Below are positions 57,442 through 64,000 of a DNA stretch of 64,000 bases, piece after piece. The stretch lies in NCBI GenBank assembly GCA_963759875.1, contig CAVXBB010000017.1, forward strand, positions 248,001 through 312,000. Reading direction: 5' to 3'. The position numbers and the translations under genes are program-made. The notes under the pieces are model-generated. The model was not told the DNA's origin and ran no database searches. It was given only the letters and a program-made list of their open reading frames with translations. This DNA is from JAFAGX01 sp963759875. GTDB lineage: Bacteria > Acidobacteriota > Terriglobia > Terriglobales > Acidobacteriaceae. Numbering within the stretch: the first letter of the stretch is position 1; every line of letters starts with the position of its first letter.

Positions 57442-57463
57442 TTTGCGAAACAAGCCCACGCTG

Positions 57464-58005
57464 CTAACTGGGGACCTCCGAAATGGAACGCGGCCCAAGA
57501 CTTTCCAGGAAACTGCGAGTCCCGATGCATGCTGTAGTCGGGATCGGATGAAAACACGATCAGGAAGAATCTGTCTTTGGTCGCGAGAGCGAACCTCGGC
57601 ACGTTGAACACCGGATGATAGGGCATCGGCAGGCCGTTCAAGCGCCAGCATTCCGAAAACCGCTGCAAGTCACCGCAAAGAGAATGGTCATCTCGAAAGT
57701 GACCACAATAAATGCTGGCGCACGAATGATACGGCCGGCCGCCAACATTGATGGGTAACTCACGGTCGCAATCCACCACTGCAGCAGATATCCGCCGAGG
57801 ACAACCGAGCAATCCGCCAACAAGCACCACCAGCGGGACCCCGTTGTTACGAAAGCCGATGGCATCGGAAAGTTCTTCGATCGGAAACGGGCTGTAAGCA
57901 TCGATCTTTTTGTAGCCCGCTTCGTAGGTCTGGCGGGCTGCGATGCACAAGATCCGTCGGCGTATCGAATTCTGCCATCAAGCCATAGATCGGAGTGCGC
58001 TTCAT
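57464..58005 (-). CDS. actD: Alternative complex III subunit ActD (DUF3341), frame-broken
   Basis: MKRTPIYGLMAEFDTPTDLV then ARQTYEAGYKKIDAYSPFPI and EELSDAIGFRNNGVPLVVLV (first helix), a second helix FIVVTFEMTILFA, LNGLPMPYHPVFNVPRFALA, KDRFFLIVFSSDP and the end RSFLESLGPRSISEVPS. This is the DUF3341 pattern: two helices and a conserved GLPxxYHPVFN. Breaks near 57942, around 57800, about 57740-57640 and 57522. ATG 58005 overlaps the actC stop (ATGA). Confidence 0.87.
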
Positions 58006-59380
58006 TCGGCCTTGACCTCCGCTTCCGGCAGCAGCGTGCGCATTTCAAAGATCGAGATCATGGGCAGCAGGCGAAGGAACAGGAACATGCCCGCCGTAAA
58101 GAAGCCCAGCGTTCCGATGAACGTTGCCCAATCCCAGCGAGTCGGATAGTACATGCCCCAGGACGACGTGAGGAAGTCGCGGTGACAAACTAACCACCAC
58201 GATAATGAAGCGCTCCAGCCACATGCCCGTAAGGATCACTGCCGAAATCAGGAACAGCGGCACTGGGCGATTGCGCATGTGCGGGATCCACAGCAACTGG
58301 GGGATCACGATGTTGCAAATGAGCAGCGACCAATACCAAACGTGATAGGGCCCGTGCAGGCGGTTCCACAGCAAAAAGGAGTCGTAACGGTTGCCGCTAT
58401 ACCAGCCCATGAAGGCTTCAATCCCGTATCCATAGGCCACGATGAGCCCTGTGGCGAGCATGACCTTGGCTGAGTTCTGCAAGTGCCGCTCGGTAATGAA
58501 ATCCTCCAAGCCATAAAATTTGCGAATCGGAATGGCCAGCATCAGCACCATCGCAAATCCGGAATAGATCGCACCGGCAACAAAGTACGGGGGAAAGATC
58601 GTCGTATGCCACCCAGGCACAATGCCGATTGCGAAGTCAAAGCTGACTACGGTGTGGACGGAGAGCACCAGCGGGGTCGCCAGTCCGGCAAGCAAAAGGT
58701 AGGCGGTTTCGTAGCGGCTCCAGTGCCGAGCGGATCCGCGCCAGCCCATGGCGAGAATGCCATACGATTCTGGGCCGCACGGTTCTCGGCGCGGTCGCGC
58801 AGAGTTGCGAGATCAGGAATTAACCCGATGAACCAGAACAGAATTGACATCGTGGCATAGGTCGAAACCGCAAACACGTCCCATACCAGCGGACTGCGGA
58901 ACTGCGGCCAATAATTCATGGTGTTGGGATACGGAAAGAGCCAATAAAACAGCCACGGCCGGCCCAGGTGAAGCAGAGGAAACATACCGGCGCTGGCCAC
59001 CGCAAAAATGGTCATGGCTTCTGCAAATCGGTTAATGGAGTTTCGCCAGGATTGCCGCAGCAAAAGAAGGATGGCGGAAATTAGAGTTCCCGCGTGCCCA
59101 ATTCCGATCCACCATACGAAGTTCACAATCGCAAATCCCCAGCCCACAGGGATGTTGACGCCCCAAATGCCCACACCTTGCGCGAACAAATAGCCGATGG
59201 CGAACAGCATAACCATGATGATCAGGAACGAAATGCCAAAACCGAAAACCAGCCATTCGAAGTCGGACGGGTCAGGACAATGGAGCTGATTTTGTCGGTG
59301 ATCGTGGCAAAAGTGTGCCCGGGCTCAATTACTGCGGGAGCGTGGTCTCGCGCTGTATCTGTTTGAGTCGGATCATCCAT
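58002..59380 (-). CDS. actC: Alternative complex III subunit ActC (NrfD-like), frame-broken
   Basis: Ten-helix quinol-oxidising membrane subunit. Readable: MDDPTQTDTARDHAP, TITDKISSIVLT, GFGISFLIIMVMLFAIGYLF, VNIPVGWGFAIVNFVWWIGI, GHAGTLISAILLLLRQSWRN, LHLGRPWLFYWLFPYPN, WRGSARHWSRYETAYLLLAG, SFDFAIGIVPGWHTTIFPPY, and HRDFLTSSWGMYYPTRWDWA. Three breaks: about 59240, about 58765 and 58185. ATG 59380 overlaps the actB stop. Confidence 0.9.
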
Positions 59381-62300
59381 ATTTGACCGTGCTCAGCTCT
59401 CCAATTCGCGGATTCGGATTGCGAATTTCAGCCAGATACGTGGTACGCGGCCTAGTATTCAAATCCTGCAGCAGACCATAGTTTCGAGCTTTCGCTTTCA
59501 GCTTGGAAACTTGAGCTGTCGGATTGTTGTTGTTGCCAAAAATAATCGCATTGGCGGGGCATGATTGCTGACATGCTGTTTGCAGCTCGAGATCCTGAAT
59601 TTTGCGGTTTTCGCGTTCGGCGTCGATGCGATGCTGCGTAATGCGCTGAACACAGTACGTGCACTTTTCCATGACGCCACGACTGCGCACTGTGACATTG
59701 GGATTGCGCATCATCTTGAATTGCGGCGTGACCCAGTCCTGAAAGAGTAGGAAATTAAAACGCCGTACTTTGTAAGGACAGTTATTGGAGCAATAGCCGT
59801 GCCCGACGCAGCGGTTGTAAATCATGTCATTCAAGCCTTCGGTGCTGTGGACCGTTGCTCCGACTGGGCAGACTAGTTCGCAAGGCGCGTTCTCGCACTG
59901 CATACAAGGTACAGGCTGGAAATATGCCTTGGGGTTGTCACGATCGCCTTGGTAATAAACGTCGACGCGCAACCAGTGCATGTGACGGCCCTTGTTGCAC
60001 TTGCTCTTTCCCAACCACCGGAATATTATTTTCTGACTGGCACGCGATGATGCAGTTGTTGCATCCCACGCAGGCATTCAGATCGATTGCCATACCCCAT
60101 TCATAAGGCTCTTTTTCATACTGCTCGGCATAGCCGGGATATAAGCTGAAATCCGGAGCAGGCCGGTCCTCATTGAATGAATTGGGCTCTTTTCTATACT
60201 CCTGGAGATTGGCGGTTCGCACCAGCGGCCGCGTGTTGCCGTCCTGAGTTTCCATTGTTTGGTAACCCTGGGTCGATGCAAGAAGGTAAGTTCCGCCAGC
60301 CTTTACAACCTTCAATCCCGTCGCGAACCACGGGGTTGCGCTGTAGCGAAGAGGATAGAAATCAAATCCAGTGCCGGTTCCGACGCGTCCCGCGCGCGCT
60401 CGACCGTAGCCGAGATATACGGTGACCGCATTATCGGGATGTCCCGCCTGAATCCAAACAGGAGCCGTGACCGTTTTTCCATTCAGTTCGAGGCGGATCA
60501 TGTCCTCCGTCTTAATGCCCATGCGCTCTGCCATGCTCGGGCTAATGAGCACGGGATTGTCCCAAGTCATTTTGGTCATCGGCTTGGGCAATTCCTGTAA
60601 CCATCCGTTATTGCAAAACCGCCCGTCGTAGATCGATGGATCACGCCGAAAATTGATCTCGACTCCTTGCGTGTCGTTTGCTGCCGCGGGAAAATTCGCG
60701 GCCTTTGTTGTGACCTGCTTTGGCTGGAACGTGGTGCCCTCGACCCATCCGTCGTTCAGCGCCTTGCGCCAGAAAATTTCAAAATCAGCGCCCGGATGCT
60801 GGTTCTTCCAGTACCCTCGGACGATCTCGTATCCGGTTGCTTCGGCTTGACCGGCCAGCAGCGCCATGAGTTCATACGGGCTTTTGCTGTGGTACAGCGG
60901 AGCAATCAGCGGCTGCTGAATTGTGACCGTCCCATCGTAGGCGCGGGTGTCACCCCAGGCTTCAAGGTAATGGGTCTGGCTGATATGCCAGTGGCAGAGT
61001 TCAGCAGTTTCGTCCTGATGCTGGCCGAGATGAACTCGGAAGGGAATGTTTGTATTCTTCAGTGCATCGGCAAAGTCGAGATCGGCGGGAGCATCGTAGG
61101 CCGGATTTCCTCCGAGAATGAAAAGCATGTCAACTTTGCCCGCGCGCATGTCGGCGACTAGCTCTTTCAACGAATCGGTTTGATTCACCGGGTTGGCATT
61201 CACCGGTTCCGTGTAAACGACGGTATTGTCTACGTTGCCGAGAGCTTGGTTAATCGCATGGCCGATCGCGTGAACCGCCGGCGGTTGATGGTCGCCGACA
61301 ATGACTACGCTCCTGCCGCGATGTGCTTGAAGATCTTTCGCGACGGCACTGACGTATTTGCCTTGTTCTCCGGAAAGCATTCCTCCATTCGCAGGTGCGC
61401 CGAGCATCTCCGCCAATGCGCGAGCAAAGCCTTCGATTTCCGAGGCGCGCATCGGCAGCCGATGATCCGACTTCACCCCAGTTGAAGTCGAGGTACTCTC
61501 AATCACGTATAGTCGGCTCATGTTCTCGGAATCCGGATCACGGCGCTTGGCAAAATCTCGCGCATAGCGTGTCATCCCGGGATATCCGGAGTAAAGGAAA
61601 TCGGCGTCCAGCGATACGATCACATCGGCGTTTTGCAATCGATACTGCGTTTCCAGGGGTTGCCCGAACGCCATCTGCGCGCCTGCATACACGTTGTCGC
61701 GATTGATTGGTTCGTACACATGCCATTTGGCCTGCGGATACAGCTTCAGAACTTGCCGCAATTGATCCGCAAAACTGGGCGATGAAATCGTCCCAGTCAA
61801 AATGCGAATGCCGGCACCCTGCAGTGCTTTTTGCGAGTTTAGCGGCCCGTGGATTGCCTCAACAAAATTTCCCCACGTCTGCACTCCCCCAAATTTCGTG
61901 TTGGTTTGCGAGCGGTCCGGATCATAAAGGCCGAGCAAGGAAGCCTGCGCAAATACATCGGTGCCACCCTGGCTCACCGGATGTTTATCGTTGCCTTCAA
62001 TTTTTGTAGGCCGAAACAGATGGCTGACCCCAAGAACCGGCGTGGCATATCCGCCGAGCTCAAAAGCCGTTGCGTAAAACATGGGCCGCCCGGGAATAAC
62101 TTCTTCAGGCTGCCGCACGTAGGGAACGATCGCCTCCATCGGTTGCTTGGTGCAGGCGGTCATGCCCGCCATGGCCAGCGATGCGCCCATGAGCTTCAGA
62201 AATCCGCGGCGCGAAGCCGAGTCCAGCCACTCCGAAGCACCTTTCGGAAATTCGCGATGCATCATCTCCTTGAATTCCTCGCTGCCGGCGAGTTCTTCGA

Positions 62301-62421
62301 GGCTGCGCCAGAATTCCGGACCTTTGGTTTCGGCAATACGGGCGCGGGCAGTTTCCAAGTCGAGCTTGTCTATCTTGCTCGGGCAAACTGCCTCGTGTCG
62401 TGTGTTGTTTTCTTCGTTCAT
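59373..62421 (-). CDS. actB: Alternative complex III subunit ActB (molybdopterin-like/Fe-S), one frame break
   Basis: Periplasmic subunit exported by Tat: SRRGFLKLMGASLAMAGMTAC. A long N-terminal domain resembling molybdopterin oxidoreductases but without cofactor ligands fills about 770 residues. The Fe-S domain follows with DLNACVGCNNCIIACQSENN, CMQCENAPCELVCPVGA, GHGYCSNNCPYKVRRFN, CTYCVQRI and CQQSCPANAI, binding 4Fe-4S and 3Fe-4S clusters. One +1 insertion near 59994 (CAACAAGGG) splits the frame; corrected length is about 1015 residues. Confidence 0.93.
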
Positions 62422-62454
62422 CCTTACCTGCAGCTTGTCGTCTATCCCTAACGA

Positions 62455-63150
62455 TTATCGGTGGCAGGTTGAGCAACTCGTGATGTCCGCCACGGTTCGC
62501 AAGTTGTATTTCTTCACCAGATCGAGGCCGAGTGACATCTGATCTGTGTATCGCTTCCCCTCCAAGACCAAAGGCTCCGAGCTCGACGGCACTTGATATC
62601 GCATGTTGAACACCTGATCGCGCGGTCGTAGATACTTTGCCGGATCGCGATGGCAATCCAAACACCATTCCATCTGCAGCGAAGCATAGTTAAACATGAG
62701 CGGCATGCGATCCACCGGCCCATGGCAGGTGTTACAACCGACTCCTTTGTTGATATGAATGCTATGGTCGAAATAAACAAAGTCGGGAAGATCGTTCACT
62801 CGTGTCCAGATTAGCGACTTCCCGGTGCGGAAACTTTCTCGCACGGGCTCAAGCAGGGGAGCACCAAGCCAGATCTGAGAGTGGCAATTCATGCACGTCT
62901 TGGTCGGGGGAATGCCGGCGAAACTCGCCTTCTCCACTGACGTGTGGCAATACCTACAATCGATGCCCAACCCTCCGACGTGATGTTGATGGCTAAAAGG
63001 TACTGGTTGCGGACGGGCCACCTTGGCGTACGTAACATAAGGAGAACGCTGAAACTGAATGCAAGCCCAAAGGACAAAAGCGATCAGAAATACCGCACCG
63101 AACAACGTGGCGCGGGAGATTGTGTTAGTGCTCCGATGAAAAATCTGCAT
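62455..63150 (-). CDS. actA: Alternative complex III subunit ActA (pentaheme cytochrome c)
   Basis: 231 residues with an N-terminal membrane anchor (LFGAVFLIAFVLWACIQF) and five CxxCH heme sites: CRYCH, CMNCH, CNTCH, CLDCH and CSTCH, exactly the ActA count. Extra histidines (FSHQHHVGG, DHSIHINKG) are likely distal ligands. First gene of the operon; intact frame. Thirty-three bases separate it from actB. Confidence 0.96.
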   Translation of the reverse strand: MQIFHRSTNTISRATLFGAVFLIAFVLWACIQFQRSPYVTYAKVARPQPVPFSHQHHVGGLGIDCRYCHTSVEKASFAGIPPTKTCMNCHSQIWLGAPLLEPVRESFRTGKSLIWTRVNDLPDFVYFDHSIHINKGVGCNTCHGPVDRMPLMFNYASLQMEWCLDCHRDPAKYLRPRDQVFNMRYQVPSSSEPLVLEGKRYTDQMSLGLDLVKKYNLRTVADITSCSTCHR

Positions 63151-63357
63151 CTGATCGAGCTTTAACGCAGCGGGAACCTACCTCGTTCCCTGGTTGATGG
63201 TGTTCCTAGGTTAAGCAGTCACAGGATATTGTGATCCCACATACGAAAACTGGTGATTATAGCAGTTCGCTTCCGATCACGCAGTCGCAGGACAAGATAA
63301 GATTACGGGGCTTCCATCAACGTAATCTCGGATTGGAAGAAACCGAGAATCGCGCAT
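63151..63357. promoter_or_regulatory. Divergent intergenic region upstream of actA and the amidase
   Basis: 207 bases between divergent genes; must hold the promoter of the respiratory operon (minus strand). An imperfect palindrome TCACAGGATATTGTGA lies at 63220-63235 (arms TCACA and TGTGA), resembling a Crp/Fnr-type site with a 6-base spacer. I did not find a convincing -35/-10 pair with fixed spacing. Confidence 0.35.
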
Positions 63358-64000
63358 ATGTCAATTCTGAAACTCAGCAAGCAGCTCCGCAGCCGGGAAA
63401 TTTCTCCCGTTGAACTAACCCGCGATTGTCTCAGTGCGATCGAGAAGCTGAACCCGATTCTGAATGCCTTCATCACGGTGACCGCTGACTCTGCATTGCA
63501 GCAAGCGCGCCAGGCGGAATCGGAGATTCAAAGTGGCCAGTGGCGCGGCCCACTGCACGGTATTCCGATCGGGCTGAAGGATTTGATTGACACAGCCGGT
63601 GTTCGCACTACCGCAGCAAGCGCGCTGTTCAAAGAGAGGATCCCAACCGAAGACGCAACCGTCGTGCAGCGCCTAAGAAATGCAGGAGCGATTCTGGTTG
63701 GGAAGCAGAACCTGCACGAGTTCGCCTACGGTGGCAGTTCGATCATCAGTTTTTTCGGCGAAGCGCGCAATCCATGGAACTCGGAATACGTAGCGGGCGG
63801 TTCCTCCGGGGGATCTGCGGCCGCAGTAGCCGCCGGTCTGTGCTACGCCGCGATTGGGACTGACACCGGCGGTTCCATTCGCGAGCCGGCTGCGCTCTGC
63901 GGAGTCGTCGGCCTGAAGCCAACCTACGGACGCGTAAGCGCGCACGGTGTCATTCCACTTTCACCATCGCTCGATCACGTAGGACCTATTACGCGCACAG
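63358..64000 (+). CDS. Amidase-signature enzyme (GatA-like), truncated at window end
   Basis: Open to the end of the window, 214 residues visible. Amidase catalytic triad: lysine in GIPIGLKDLID, cis-serine in AGGSSGGSAAAVA, nucleophile serine in DTGGSIREPAALCG. N-terminus IEKLNPILNAFITV matches GatA and related amidases. It could be the GatCAB tRNA amidotransferase subunit A or a stand-alone amidase; gatB/gatC would decide. ATG 63358 is the first good start, although the frame is open upstream and the ribosome site is weak. Confidence 0.85.
   Translation, partial: MSILKLSKQLRSREISPVELTRDCLSAIEKLNPILNAFITVTADSALQQARQAESEIQSGQWRGPLHGIPIGLKDLIDTAGVRTTAASALFKERIPTEDATVVQRLRNAGAILVGKQNLHEFAYGGSSIISFFGEARNPWNSEYVAGGSSGGSAAAVAAGLCYAAIGTDTGGSIREPAALCGVVGLKPTYGRVSAHGVIPLSPSLDHVGPITRT

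Noticed and set aside
50600..60000. Programmed frameshifting in act and cta genes
   Set aside because: Too many sites, no common slippery heptamer or downstream structure, and mixed insertion and deletion; errors explain it better.
1..64000. tRNA, rRNA, CRISPR, phage and insertion-sequence features
   Set aside because: I looked for tRNA T-loop patterns, regularly spaced repeats, transposase or integrase motifs and found none that hold up.

Overview
This 64 kb window looks like a chromosomal segment of a soil-type Acidobacteriota (Koribacter/Acidobacteriales-like). The reasons are an alternative complex III operon joined to a caa3 oxidase, a secreted DinB-family protein, PilZ and TPR proteins, an OprB porin, a long BamD and a CehA-type hydrolase fused to a beta-propeller. 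Gene content is almost entirely housekeeping. I see no rRNA, tRNA, phage, insertion sequence or CRISPR array, and no gene-free stretch longer than 300 bases. The taxonomic placement is inference from protein families.

Layout. 0-3.7 kb: tail of an ABC-2 exporter (ATPase end plus permease), a PilZ protein, an OprB porin broken by one missing base, and a CsoR/FrmR remnant. 3.7-14.6 kb: hemL, polysaccharide deacetylase, deoxynucleoside kinase, ispD, FAD oxidoreductase, dtd, aconitase, DUF4188 protein and an mntR-mntH manganese unit. 14.8-20 kb: purD-purE, galU, rpe and a bamD with a long tail. 20-25 kb: ilvC-ilvB-small subunit-ilvD, behind a good sigma70 promoter with a perfect 14-bp palindromic operator just after the start site. 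25-33.2 kb: DinB protein, radical SAM protein, an outer membrane protein, glnA, osmC-gluQRS, a DUF4440 protein followed by a tiny zinc ribbon, and a persulfide dioxygenase-rhodanese fusion. 33.2-50.3 kb: propeller/CehA protein (three single-base insertions), ada, secreted and zinc-ribbon proteins, TPR protein, a GSAM-like aminotransferase overlapping a ProC-like reductase, three SDRs, an RMD1-like protein, and an FAD/Fe-S dehydrogenase broken at a G-run.

50.4-63.2 kb (minus strand) is one long respiratory operon: actA-actB-actC-actD-actE-actF, a small ActG-like protein, a conserved unnamed protein, sco, ctaC, ctaD, ctaE, ctaF. Most junctions overlap by 4 to 20 bases, implying translational coupling. 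The encoded machine would oxidise quinol, pass electrons through ActA/ActE hemes and the cytochrome c domain fused to CtaC, and reduce oxygen. From about 50.6 to 60.0 kb the frames are broken by at least two dozen single-base indels, mostly insertions, while the protein sequence between breaks stays conserved. I read this as a local sequence-quality problem rather than gene decay. An amidase/GatA-like gene begins at 63.36 kb and runs off the window.

Most notable points: the ilv operator, the 37-residue zinc ribbon lying in frame behind the DUF4440 stop, the small unnamed proteins of the respiratory operon, the duplicated SDR pair with GSAM-like and ProC-like genes, and the indel cluster.
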